12,390 nucleotides of DNA from Firmicutes bacterium UBA1535. Lineage in GTDB: Bacteria > Bacillota > Clostridia > Tissierellales > Sedimentibacteraceae. The translations under genes were made by a program, and so were the position numbers. This document shows positions 6,552 to 12,390 of the stretch, in pieces. Within the stretch, counting starts at the first letter, position 1. Each line of letters starts with the position of its first letter. The notes under the pieces are model-generated. The model made no database searches. It was not told the DNA's origin and saw only the letters and a list, made by a program, of their open reading frames with translations. The stretch spans positions 1 through 12,390 of the forward strand of contig DCPV01000138.1 in assembly GCA_002323775.1 (NCBI GenBank). The letters are read 5' to 3'.

Positions 6552-8394
6552 GTTTACATATACCCCCTACATTTCTTTTGTTAATTCCGCAATTGCTGCA
6601 TTTTTCTCTACAATTTGGGGTTGTGCTTTCCTTTAATGCTTGCTTGTATTCATCAATCAAGAAGCTTTTTTCAACGCCTATATCTATAAAGTCCCAAGGC
6701 AATTCTTCTGTTATTTCTCTTTCTCTTGTAGCATAAAAATCAGTACTTATACCAAGCTCCTCAAAGCTCTCAATCCATGTATTATGCTTATAGCATTCGC
6801 TCCAGCCATCAAACTTACATCCTTTTTCCCAAGCTCTGATTAGAACGTCTGCTGTTCTTCTATCTCCTCTTGCAAAAACAGCCTCTAAATAGCTTATACG
6901 TGGTGCATGGTAATTAAATACTACTTTTTTATCCTTTATTTCTCTGTCTAACTTCTTTGCCTTATCATAAAACTCATCTATGCTGTTTTGAGCAACCCAT
7001 TGAAACGGTGTAAATGGCTTAGGTACAAAACAAGCTGCACTTAAAGTAACTTTAAGATTGCCTCTAATTTTTTCACGCTCTCTGTCAAAAAATAAGTCCT
7101 TTATCTTATATGCTAAATCTTTAATACCCATTACATCTTCCATAGTTTCAGTTGGAAGTCCAATCATAAAGTAGAGTTTAACTGTAGACCAACCTAAATC
7201 AAAGGCAGTTTTAACAGGCTTTAATATTTGCTCCTCTGTCAGATTTTTATTTATTACATCTCTTAGCCTTTGACTTCCTGCCTCTGGTGCAAAGGTAAGT
7301 CCTGATTTCTTAACCTCTTGAAGCTTTTCTATTAAATCAAAGCCAACAGTATCAAGTCTCAAAGACGGCAAAGAAATTCCAATATTTCTTTGTTCATATT
7401 TTTCAAGAAGCTTTGTTGCTAAATCTCCTATACAGGAATAATCGCTTGAGCTAAGTGAAGATAATGACATTTCTTCGTGACCAGATGCTTCAATAAGATT
7501 ATCGGCTTGAGATAACAAGGTATCAACACTTTTCTCTCTAAAAGGCCTGTACAGCATACCTGCTTGACAAAATCTGCAACCTCTTAAGCAGCCTCTAAGT
7601 ATCTCTAAAACTACTCTATCATGAACTGTATCAATATATGGTACAATCATTTTATCAGGGAAATAGCTTTTATCCATATCTTTTATAATTCTTCGTTTTA
7701 TAATCTCAGGAGCATTTGGATTAAGCGTTCTTCTTTCTTTTATAGTTCCATCTTCATTATATACTACATAATAAAATTTAGGGACATATACACCCTCTAT
7801 CTGTGCTGCTCTTTCTAAAAATTCTTCCTTTGACAATCCTTCTTTTTTCTTTTGTACATACAAATTGCTTAATTCAAGTATAAGTTCTTCGGATTCACCT
7901 ATAGTAAATAGGTCTATAATATTATGCAAAGGCTCAGGGTTAAATGCACATGGTCCACCGGCTATTACAAGTGGCATACTGTCGTCCCTATCTTCTGAAC
8001 GCACAGGTATATTGGCAAGATTTAACATATTCAATATATTTGTATAGCTCATCTCATATTGTAAAGTAAATCCAATTATATCAAAATCCTTTAGTTCATC
8101 TTTGCTTTCAAGAGCAAATAGAGGTATATTATTTTCCCTTAACACATCCTCCATATCAAGCCACGGTGCAAATACTCTTTCGCACCAGATATTATCCTGT
8201 GAGTTTAATAGATTGTACAATATGTGCATACCAAGATGAGACATGCCAACCTCATAGGTATCCGGAAAAGCAAAGGCAAATCTTAAATCTATATCCTCTT
8301 TGTTTTTAATAATCTCGTTTAATTCAGTCCCAACATATCTTGCTGGTTTTTCAACCTTTAGCAAAAGTTTGTCTAATTTTTTAGTATCTATCAT
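6544..8394 (-). CDS. TIGR03960 family radical SAM protein
   Basis: From the chosen ATG the protein has 616 residues. The N-terminal third contains the family signature KPARYVGTELNEI (16-28) and a B12-binding-like fold (FAFPDTYEVGMSHLGMHILY). The radical SAM [4Fe-4S] motif GCLRGCRFCQ has Cys269, Cys273 and Cys276. LTFAPEAGSQRLRD and KLYFMIGLPTET are typical of the barrel. A C-terminal cluster CREKCSNCG (Cys595, 599, 602) plus a last Cys near GGIC may bind another metal centre. The reaction is unknown. The start is uncertain: ATG at 8394 or 8406 fits the family, while the ATG at 8457 adds MYRVHTQVFRGFLCNRC and has AAAGG only 2 bases away. The 8394 and 8406 starts have only a weak GGA. This region matches the start of yqeK and can form a stem-loop (8401-8448). 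Confidence 0.92.
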   Translation of the reverse strand: MIDTKKLDKLLLKVEKPARYVGTELNEIIKNKEDIDLRFAFAFPDTYEVGMSHLGMHILYNLLNSQDNIWCERVFAPWLDMEDVLRENNIPLFALESKDELKDFDIIGFTLQYEMSYTNILNMLNLANIPVRSEDRDDSMPLVIAGGPCAFNPEPLHNIIDLFTIGESEELILELSNLYVQKKKEGLSKEEFLERAAQIEGVYVPKFYYVVYNEDGTIKERRTLNPNAPEIIKRRIIKDMDKSYFPDKMIVPYIDTVHDRVVLEILRGCLRGCRFCQAGMLYRPFREKSVDTLLSQADNLIEASGHEEMSLSSLSSSDYSCIGDLATKLLEKYEQRNIGISLPSLRLDTVGFDLIEKLQEVKKSGLTFAPEAGSQRLRDVINKNLTEEQILKPVKTAFDLGWSTVKLYFMIGLPTETMEDVMGIKDLAYKIKDLFFDREREKIRGNLKVTLSAACFVPKPFTPFQWVAQNSIDEFYDKAKKLDREIKDKKVVFNYHAPRISYLEAVFARGDRRTADVLIRAWEKGCKFDGWSECYKHNTWIESFEELGISTDFYATREREITEELPWDFIDIGVEKSFLIDEYKQALKESTTPNCREKCSNCGINKRNVGGICKRV

Positions 8395-8425
8395 TTCTAT
8401 GTCCATGCACCGATTGCATAAAAAC
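8376..8425 (-). repeat. Copy 1 of a ~50-base repeat shared with the yqeK start region
   Basis: On the minus strand this runs from GTTTTTATG through CATGGACATA to AAAAAAT. It aligns with 9979-10030: in the first 34 aligned bases about 28 agree with one gap, including an exact CATGGACATA, and similarity weakens further into the coding sequence. In both places the repeat ends at the start codon of a gene, adding the residues MDIE or MDIY before the likely native start. Confidence 0.5.
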
Positions 8426-8448
8426 CCACGAAACACTTGTGTATGGAC
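8401..8448. promoter_or_regulatory. Inverted repeat spanning the radical SAM start region
   Basis: GTCCATGCAC (8401-8410) and GTGTATGGAC (8439-8448) are inverted copies with nine of ten pairs, separated by 28 bases. In RNA this would form a stem that contains the ATG at 8406 and lies just before the ATG at 8394, so it could limit ribosome access. It could equally be the ends of a small repetitive element. Confidence 0.4.
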
Positions 8449-8512
8449 TCGGTACATATCCTTTCTTTATTTTTAATTTCTTTCAACCTTTTATTTTTTC
8501 TCCATATTTTCG

Positions 8513-9343
8513 TTATTTAATTAATTCCTTAATCATTTTAATTTCTTCCTTATGTCCATCATCCTCCAAAGGAGTTTCTAAGAAAAATGGTAAACCCTTT
8601 AGCTTAGGATGAGTTATAAATCTTATTAAGGCTTCTAAGCCTATTTCACCCTTACCAATTTCAGAATGTCTATCCTTATTTTTGCCAAATGGCATCATGC
8701 TGTCGTTTAGATGAATAGCCTTTAATTTATCAAGCCCCACTACTTTATCAAATTCGTTTATAACTGCGTCCAAATTGTTTACTATATCATATCCGGCACT
8801 AAAAATATGGCAGGTATCCATGCAAACACCTATTTTGTCACTATATTTAACACTGTCAATTATACTCTTTAGTTCTTCAAATTTGCTTCCAACCTCTGAA
8901 CCCTTGCCAGACATAGTTTCAAGCAAAATAGTAGAAGTTATTTCTTCTGTTACAACCTCATTTAATATTTCAGCTATATATTCTATTCCCTTTTCAATAC
9001 CAAGACCTACATGACTTCCCGGGTGAAAATTATATAAATGTACCGGTAAAAGCTCTAATCTTTCTAAATCTTGTCTGAGAGCCATACGAGCAAAATCTCT
9101 TGTATCTTCACTTGCTGAACACAAATTATATGTGTACGGTGCATGACACAAAATAGGCGCAAAATTATTTGCTTCAATAAATTCTTTAAACTTTTTTACA
9201 TCCTCTAAATCTAATTCTTTAATAGCTCCACCTCTAGGGTTTCTAGGAAAGTATTGAAATGTATTGCTATCTATGCTAAGAGCTGTTTGAGCAGTCTTAT
9301 AAAATCCTTTTGTTATCGATAAATGTGCTCCAATATTAATCAT
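8513..9343 (-). CDS. nfo: Endonuclease IV (apurinic/apyrimidinic endonuclease)
   Basis: A 276-residue, full-length AP endonuclease IV of base excision repair, which cuts the backbone 5' of abasic sites using three zinc ions. Every expected metal ligand is visible: His67 (LCHAPY), His107 (FHPGSH), Glu142 (LLETMSG), Asp176 and His179 (CMDTCH), His211 (AIHLNDS), Asp224 and His226 (DRHSEIGKG) and Glu256 (FLETP). The N-terminal IGAHLSITKG and the QYFPRNPR loop are also typical. The start is ATG with AGGAG about 12 bases upstream, a long spacing. The gene stands between the yqeK terminator and the radical SAM gene; no terminator separates it from the latter, so it may lead that operon. It is an unusual neighbour for this cluster. 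I found no convincing promoter in the 142 bases upstream. Confidence 0.96.
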   Translation of the reverse strand: MINIGAHLSITKGFYKTAQTALSIDSNTFQYFPRNPRGGAIKELDLEDVKKFKEFIEANNFAPILCHAPYTYNLCSASEDTRDFARMALRQDLERLELLPVHLYNFHPGSHVGLGIEKGIEYIAEILNEVVTEEITSTILLETMSGKGSEVGSKFEELKSIIDSVKYSDKIGVCMDTCHIFSAGYDIVNNLDAVINEFDKVVGLDKLKAIHLNDSMMPFGKNKDRHSEIGKGEIGLEALIRFITHPKLKGLPFFLETPLEDDGHKEEIKMIKELIK

Positions 9344-9407
9344 CTATTTCTTATTCTCCTTAAATTCTTTCCAAATAAGTTTACCACAAAATGAATAAAT
9401 TATCTAC

Positions 9408-9447
9408 AAAAAAATAAATCACCATAAAATTTATAATTTACAGTGAT
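9408..9447 (-). terminator. Probable terminator after yqeK
   Basis: On the minus strand ATCACTGTAAATT pairs with AATTTTATGGTGAT (9447-9418) through five Watson-Crick pairs, two G-T wobbles, then further A-T pairs with one bulge. It is followed by TTATTTTTTT (9417-9408). It lies 39 bases past the yqeK stop and separates nadD-yqeK from nfo. Confidence 0.65.
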
Positions 9448-9485
9448 AGTAAACAAATAATTTTCTAAATCAAAATAATATTTTT

Positions 9486-9998
9486 TTAAGATTTATTATT
9501 TTTTATAAATTCATAACTATCTAAGGATTGTTTGTCAATATGCACATTTTTGGCTTTTAAATATCTAAAAGTGCTTTCAAAAGATTTCATAATAGCTTTA
9601 TCCATATTTGAATATGCTAATTCTCTGATTTCATCAACTACATCATATTCTCTGTTTGGTTCAATTTTATCAGCTATGTAGACTATTTTTTCAAGCATTG
9701 TCATGTTTTCTCTACCCGTAGTGTGGTACAGTATAGCATTAATTATTTCTTTATCCTCAACACCATATTTATCCTTGACTATTTCGGCTCCTAAGCCAGC
9801 ATGCTCTAAATTTTTAATATTTTTATTATATAGCTTGCCACAATCGTGCAAAAGCCCTGCTATTCTTGCTTTTTCAATATCCACTTTATAGTAAACAGCC
9901 AAGTCAACAGCAGTATTCATCACATTTATACAGTGGGTATACAATTTATCACCAACTGATTTTTTTAAATCTTCTTTTATTTTTTCGATATCTTTCAT
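9486..9998 (-). CDS. yqeK: YqeK-type HD hydrolase (symmetrical Ap4A hydrolase)
   Basis: A 170-residue HD-domain protein. YqeK family members split diadenosine tetraphosphate into two ADP with an iron or other metal centre, removing a stress alarmone made by aminoacyl-tRNA synthetases. Metal ligands visible from the chosen start: His22 (YTHCINVM), His51-Asp52 (LLHDCGK), His66 (LEHAGLGAEI), His92 (ILYHTTGRENMT) and Asp110 (YIADKIEPNR). The C-terminal tail is less conserved. An ATG at 10010 would add MDIY; both starts lack a good ribosome binding site (only GGA 7 bases before 9998). This start region is a second copy of the sequence at the radical SAM start. The gene follows nadD by about 125 bases, more than is usual for this pair, and the gap holds the repeat. 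It is followed by a terminator. Confidence 0.93.
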   Translation of the reverse strand: MKDIEKIKEDLKKSVGDKLYTHCINVMNTAVDLAVYYKVDIEKARIAGLLHDCGKLYNKNIKNLEHAGLGAEIVKDKYGVEDKEIINAILYHTTGRENMTMLEKIVYIADKIEPNREYDVVDEIRELAYSNMDKAIMKSFESTFRYLKAKNVHIDKQSLDSYEFIKNNKS

Positions 9999-10030
9999 AT
10001 ATATGTCCATGTATCAATTTCATAAAAAAC
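9979..10030 (-). repeat. Copy 2 of the ~50-base repeat, at the yqeK start
   Basis: On the minus strand it reads GTTTTTTATG, then AAATTGATACATGGACATA, then on to AAAAAAT inside yqeK. It matches the copy at 8376-8425 best over its first two thirds. Unlike copy 1, no clear inverted partner of GTCCATG lies beyond it; instead the adjoining bases carry a short direct repeat of TGCTTGGAA. Confidence 0.5.
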
Positions 10031-10041
10031 TTAGTCTCTCC

Positions 10042-10079
10042 TGCTTGGAAAGATGAAGCATTTATGAGTATGCTTGGAA
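10042..10079. repeat. Short direct repeat in the nadD-yqeK gap
   Basis: TGCTTGGAA occurs at 10042-10050 and 10071-10079, 29 bases apart. Between them AAGCAT and ATGCTT form a six-base inverted pair around an eight-base loop. This stretch is less AT-rich than normal gaps here and adjoins repeat copy 2, so it may belong to the same inserted element. Confidence 0.4.
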
Positions 10080-10123
10080 CTTATCCTTTCAATATTTTTC
10101 TTAAATTATGAATTTAAAGCTCA

Positions 10124-10726
10124 TTAAATATACAACTTATTTTCTTTTATATATTCAACAACCTTTTTAGGTACAAAATCCTCTATAGATTTACCTTCTC
10201 TAACTCTCTCTCTAATTTCTGTTGATGATATATTAAGAAGCGGTCCATCTACTAAAAGTATTTCCCCGCCAAACTTATCCACAATTTCTTTAATTTTACC
10301 CTCTAAATCATCAGAATAATTAGGTCTTCTAACACTTACAAATTTACATAAGGTCAAAAGCTTTTCAGGATTTCTCCATTTATAAATATCCAATATAGAA
10401 TCAGCACCTGTGATAAAATAAAATTCTACATTAGGATAAAATTCTTTTAATTTCCCAACAGTTTCAACAGTATAACTAATGGACTTATTTAAAATCTCAA
10501 TATCAGAAACTTCAAATCTATCATTTCCACTAATCGCCAATTTGGTCATCTCATATCTATCAAGAGGATCTATATTCAAATTATTCTTGTGAGGTGGGGT
10601 ACCAGTAGGCATAAAAATAATTTTATCTAAATCAAAAATATCTCTTACTTCCTCAGCCATTCGAATGTGTGCATTATGAATGGGATTAAAAGTTCCACCC
10701 ATGATGCCATATTTTAAATTTGACAT
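10124..10726 (-). CDS. nadD: Nicotinate-nucleotide adenylyltransferase
   Basis: A 200-residue enzyme that joins nicotinate mononucleotide and ATP to deaminated NAD, the penultimate step of NAD synthesis. The nucleotidyltransferase signature GGTFNPIHNAH (10-20) carries the HxxH pair His17 and His20. PTGTPPHKN (40-48), FITGADSILDIYKWRNPEKL (104-123) and ISSTEIR (166-172) are further family blocks. The ATG at 10726 is chosen because GGAGG lies 5 bases upstream; an in-frame ATG at 10792 adds 22 residues that are not part of the family. A 17-bp palindrome sits just upstream of the ribosome binding site, and an extended -10 promoter about 100 bases before the start. It heads a probable operon with yqeK, but without obgE or rpmA before it as in many relatives. 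Confidence 0.96.
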   Translation of the reverse strand: MSNLKYGIMGGTFNPIHNAHIRMAEEVRDIFDLDKIIFMPTGTPPHKNNLNIDPLDRYEMTKLAISGNDRFEVSDIEILNKSISYTVETVGKLKEFYPNVEFYFITGADSILDIYKWRNPEKLLTLCKFVSVRRPNYSDDLEGKIKEIVDKFGGEILLVDGPLLNISSTEIRERVREGKSIEDFVPKKVVEYIKENKLYI

Positions 10727-10744
10727 TTTAACCTCCGGCAAAAG

Positions 10745-10761
10745 TGCAGACACTGTCTGCA
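10745..10761. promoter_or_regulatory. Perfect 17-bp palindrome in the nadD leader
   Basis: TGCAGACA and TGTCTGCA surround a single base (10753). In RNA it gives a seven-pair stem with a three-base loop, which can be lengthened by AAAAG pairing with CUUUU across a two-base bulge. It ends about 9 bases before GGAGG, so it may be a repressor operator, an attenuator or an mRNA-protecting hairpin. I do not recognise the sequence as a known NAD regulator site. Confidence 0.6.
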
Positions 10762-10822
10762 TTCTTTTATATTTCAATAAAACACGATACATCTTTTATT
10801 TTGATTACATATTTACATAGAA

Positions 10823-10831
10823 ATTATATCA
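10823..10831 (-). promoter_or_regulatory. Probable extended -10 promoter of nadD-yqeK
   Basis: On the minus strand TGATATAAT is a perfect extended -10 about 97 bases before the nadD start. No good -35 is visible at 17 bases (TTTTAT at best), which extended -10 promoters tolerate. Transcription would start near 10816 and give a leader of roughly 90 bases containing the palindrome. Confidence 0.55.
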
Positions 10832-10894
10832 CATAAAAACAGTAAATAAAAGAATTAAAATATTATTAAAAAGTGGCTACATTCAATTTATGTA

Positions 10895-10943
10895 ATAATA
10901 GAAAAGATGTATTGCATATTCTACAATACATCTTTTCTATTAT
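10895..10943 (-). terminator. Terminator of the decarboxylase subunit operon
   Basis: Two perfect 20-base inverted arms (10895-10914 and 10924-10943) enclose a nine-base loop. The structure starts two bases after the stop of the small membrane protein gene. The minus-strand 3' arm ends CTTTTCTATTAT, a broken U-run. The stem is unusually long, AT-rich and symmetric, so it may act in both directions. Confidence 0.8.
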
Positions 10944-10945
10944 AC

Positions 10946-11074
10946 TTAATTATTAAACACCTTGTTTAAACCTAGTATTAATAAAAAAATTATTACTATT
11001 ACAACAAATATTCCAATCATTCCAAATCCCATGATTGGAAGTGATTTTAAAAATGCTTCAAAATTTATATTCAT
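10946..11074 (-). CDS. OadG-related small membrane subunit
   Basis: A 42-residue protein: a short amphipathic start (MNINFEAFLKSLPIMGFGMI), one hydrophobic helix of mostly Ile, Val, Leu and Phe (about residues 18-36) and a polar end LNKVFNN. GAGAGG lies 9 bases before the ATG and the gene begins 14 bases after the beta subunit stop. Position, size and the pattern GFGMIGIFVV-helix-LNK match the small OadG-related proteins that accompany Na+-translocating decarboxylase beta subunits in Bacillota and are thought to help assemble or stabilise the membrane complex. The usual acidic or Ala/Pro-rich tail of full gamma/delta subunits is absent. Function is inferred from context. Confidence 0.8.
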   Translation of the reverse strand: MNINFEAFLKSLPIMGFGMIGIFVVIVIIFLLILGLNKVFNN

Positions 11075-11088
11075 ATTCTATACCTCTC

Positions 11089-12228
11089 TTACATTCCTAG
11101 CATTTTTGATACTATGTTTATTATTAATCCACCGGCGATTACTGAGGCAATTTGTCCTGATACGTTAGCACCTATAGCGTGCATTAGCAAGAAGTTTTGA
11201 TTATCCTCTTTTAATCCCATTTTATGAACAACCCTCGCTGACATTGGAAATGCTGATATACCGGCAGCTCCAATCATTGGGTTTATTTTTTCTTTTAAGA
11301 ACAAATTGAGTCCCTTTGCAAATAAAACTCCGCCAACTGTATCAAATATAAATGCAATCAAGCCTAAGCCAAGTATCATAAGTGTCTCTTTTGTTAAGAA
11401 CAAATCAGCTCTCATTTTCGCAGCAACTGAGATTCCTAAAAATAAAGTTATCAGATTTGCTAATTCTTTTTGTGCTGTGTTTGAAAGATTATTTAAAACA
11501 CCACACTCACGAATTAAATTACCAAACATTAAGAATGCAATAAGGGCAACAGATTTAGGAGAGAATACTCCTGCAATTACAGTAACTGCTATTGGGAATA
11601 TTATTCTTGCTCTTTTTGATACATTTTGTGGCTTATAAGGCATTTTTATTAATCTTTCTTTTTTAGTTGTAACAAGCTTAATAAATGGCGGCTGAATAAT
11701 TGGAACCAGTGCCATATAAGAATATGCGGCTACAATTATAGGCCCTATATAATTACTTTTAAAAAACATCGCAACATATATAGATGTAGGACCATCAGCT
11801 GCTCCTATTACTGCTATTGAAGCAGCGTCCTTTAAATCAAATCCAAATAATGATGCCATGCTTAATGTAAAAAATATTCCGAATTGTGCTGCTGCTCCGA
11901 ATAATAGCATTTTAGGATTTGATAGAAGTGGACCGAAATCTATCATCGCACCTATACCTATAAATAATAACAATGGGAACAATTCATTAGCAATCCCCAT
12001 ATTAAACAATTCATCAATTACGCCTATTTCTTGCACTCCACCGATTATTTGAGTTATAGCACCAGATAAAGGCAGGTTTACCAATATTGCTCCAAAACCC
12101 ATTGGCAATAAGAGTGTAGGCTCCATATCTTTTGCAATCGCAAGATATATTAAAGCTGCTCCTATTATCCACATAGCAACCTGTTGGATGTTTAAATTAC
12201 TAAAATTTCCAAATAAAGCTTCTGTCAT
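11089..12228 (-). CDS. Na+-translocating decarboxylase beta subunit (OadB/GcdB/MmdB family)
   Basis: A 379-residue polytopic membrane protein. In the family this subunit decarboxylates carboxybiotin and uses the energy to move Na+ out of the cell. It contains YLAIAKDMEPTLLLPMGFG (28-46), GIGAMIDFGPLLSNP (91-105), GAADGPTSIY (142-151) with the conserved Asp145, INPMIGAAGISAFPMSARV (315-333) and GANVSGQIASVIAGG (353-367). These cover the essential regions of the family and the length is complete. Sequence does not separate oxaloacetate, methylmalonyl-CoA, glutaconyl-CoA or malonate types. No carboxyltransferase or biotin carrier gene lies in the window, so these must be upstream or elsewhere. 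The ATG fits the family start, but the nearest Shine-Dalgarno-like sequence (AAAGG) is 13 bases away, so initiation may be weak. Confidence 0.93.
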   Translation of the reverse strand: MTEALFGNFSNLNIQQVAMWIIGAALIYLAIAKDMEPTLLLPMGFGAILVNLPLSGAITQIIGGVQEIGVIDELFNMGIANELFPLLLFIGIGAMIDFGPLLSNPKMLLFGAAAQFGIFFTLSMASLFGFDLKDAASIAVIGAADGPTSIYVAMFFKSNYIGPIIVAAYSYMALVPIIQPPFIKLVTTKKERLIKMPYKPQNVSKRARIIFPIAVTVIAGVFSPKSVALIAFLMFGNLIRECGVLNNLSNTAQKELANLITLFLGISVAAKMRADLFLTKETLMILGLGLIAFIFDTVGGVLFAKGLNLFLKEKINPMIGAAGISAFPMSARVVHKMGLKEDNQNFLLMHAIGANVSGQIASVIAGGLIINIVSKMLGM

Positions 12229-12258
12229 TTGTTTTTTTCAACCTTTCTTAAGTAATAT

Positions 12259-12273
12259 AGAACTTAGTTCTAA
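12259..12273. repeat. Small inverted repeat upstream of the beta subunit gene
   Basis: TAGAAC and GTTCTA surround TTA, between the stop of the upstream gene and the beta subunit start. On the plus strand it is followed by AATTTTT; on the minus strand there is no U-run, so it is not a clear terminator for the upstream gene. It may be a weak operator or chance. Confidence 0.25.
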
Positions 12274-12276
12274 TTT

Positions 12277-12390
12277 TTATGGATTATGTTTTCTATTAGC
12301 ATCAATATGTACTATTGCCTTTGCAACTTCCATCACGATATTTGTGCTGTTTTGATATTCAAGCATATTATACTCACTATATACCTCTCC
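12277..12390 (-). CDS. C-terminal end of an unidentified protein (5' part outside window)
   Basis: The frame is open from the window edge to TAA at 12277 and encodes 37 residues starting GEVYSEYNMLEY and ending ANRKHNP. It lies on the same strand 48 bases upstream of the beta subunit gene with no strong terminator between, so it may be the preceding operon gene. I do not recognise it securely. The pattern G-xxx-S-xx-N-xx-E followed by a helix recalls the end of M20-type metallopeptidases (G-xxx-H-S-xx-E), but this is weak. It does not look like the end of a carboxyltransferase or biotin carrier. Confidence 0.55.
   Translation of the reverse strand, partial: GEVYSEYNMLEYQNSTNIVMEVAKAIVHIDANRKHNP

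Noticed and set aside
9866..10111. Plus-strand frame covering yqeK and the nadD-yqeK gap, with a striking SPAWKDEAFMSMLGTYP segment
   Set aside because: The segment looks protein-like, but the frame is mostly antisense to yqeK and has no start signal. It more likely reflects the unusual repeat-bearing gap than a gene.
10727..10792. N-terminal extension of NadD (MYRVLLKYKRMQ and onward)
   Set aside because: The family starts at the nucleotide-binding strand preceding GGTFNP, and the perfect GGAGG belongs to the ATG at 10726. The extension contains the palindrome and is treated as leader.
1..12390. CRISPR arrays, tRNA or rRNA genes, transposase genes, known riboswitches
   Set aside because: I looked for regularly spaced repeats, cloverleaf or rRNA signatures and transposase motifs and saw none; the repeats present have only two copies each.

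Overview
The window is strongly AT-rich. Every gene I can support lies on the minus strand, so transcription runs from high to low coordinates. The gene content (split TIGR03960/TIGR03936 radical-SAM pair, RNase E/G, NadD-YqeK-RsfS, a sodium-pumping decarboxylase beta subunit with a tiny OadG-like partner) and the low-GC codon use suggest an anaerobic Bacillota bacterium of the Clostridia/Tissierellia type. No genus can be named from this sequence alone.

Layout in the direction of transcription (right to left). (1) 12277-12390: the last 37 codons of an unidentified upstream gene. (2) 12228-10946: a membrane module, the beta subunit of a Na+-translocating decarboxylase followed 14 bases later by a 42-residue one-helix protein that looks like an OadG-related small subunit. 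It is closed by a perfect 20-bp stem-loop. (3) 10831-9408: a promoter, a leader with a 17-bp palindrome, nadD (NAD synthesis) and yqeK (Ap4A-type HD hydrolase), then a terminator. (4) 9343-1930: nfo (endonuclease IV), a TIGR03960 radical SAM protein, its TIGR03936/DUF2344 partner (8-base overlap), rng (RNase E/G), topB (topoisomerase III, 1 base after rng) and rsfS (ribosome silencing factor), ending at a perfect GC-rich hairpin that overlaps the rsfS stop. No terminator is visible between nfo and rsfS, so this may be one long transcript or several from internal promoters. (5) 1948-1: an AT-rich accessory stretch. It holds a promoter with two 15-bp direct repeats just upstream, the decayed 3' end of a lipoprotein gene, and an intact but window-truncated paralogous lipoprotein that resembles an extracellular solute-binding protein.

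The housekeeping core is a rearranged version of a string well known in Clostridia (radical SAM, DUF2344, rng, rplU, prp, rpmA, obgE, nadD, yqeK, rsfS). Here nadD-yqeK comes first, nfo and topB have been inserted, and rplU-prp-rpmA-obgE is missing from the window. The most unusual non-coding signals are a roughly 50-base sequence shared by the start regions of the radical SAM gene and yqeK (with inverted arms in the first copy), the palindrome in the nadD leader, and the direct repeats next to the orphaned promoter near 1750. I did not find convincing evidence for an entirely new system. These regulatory signals, the unknown-function radical-SAM pair and the lipoprotein locus are the places to look.
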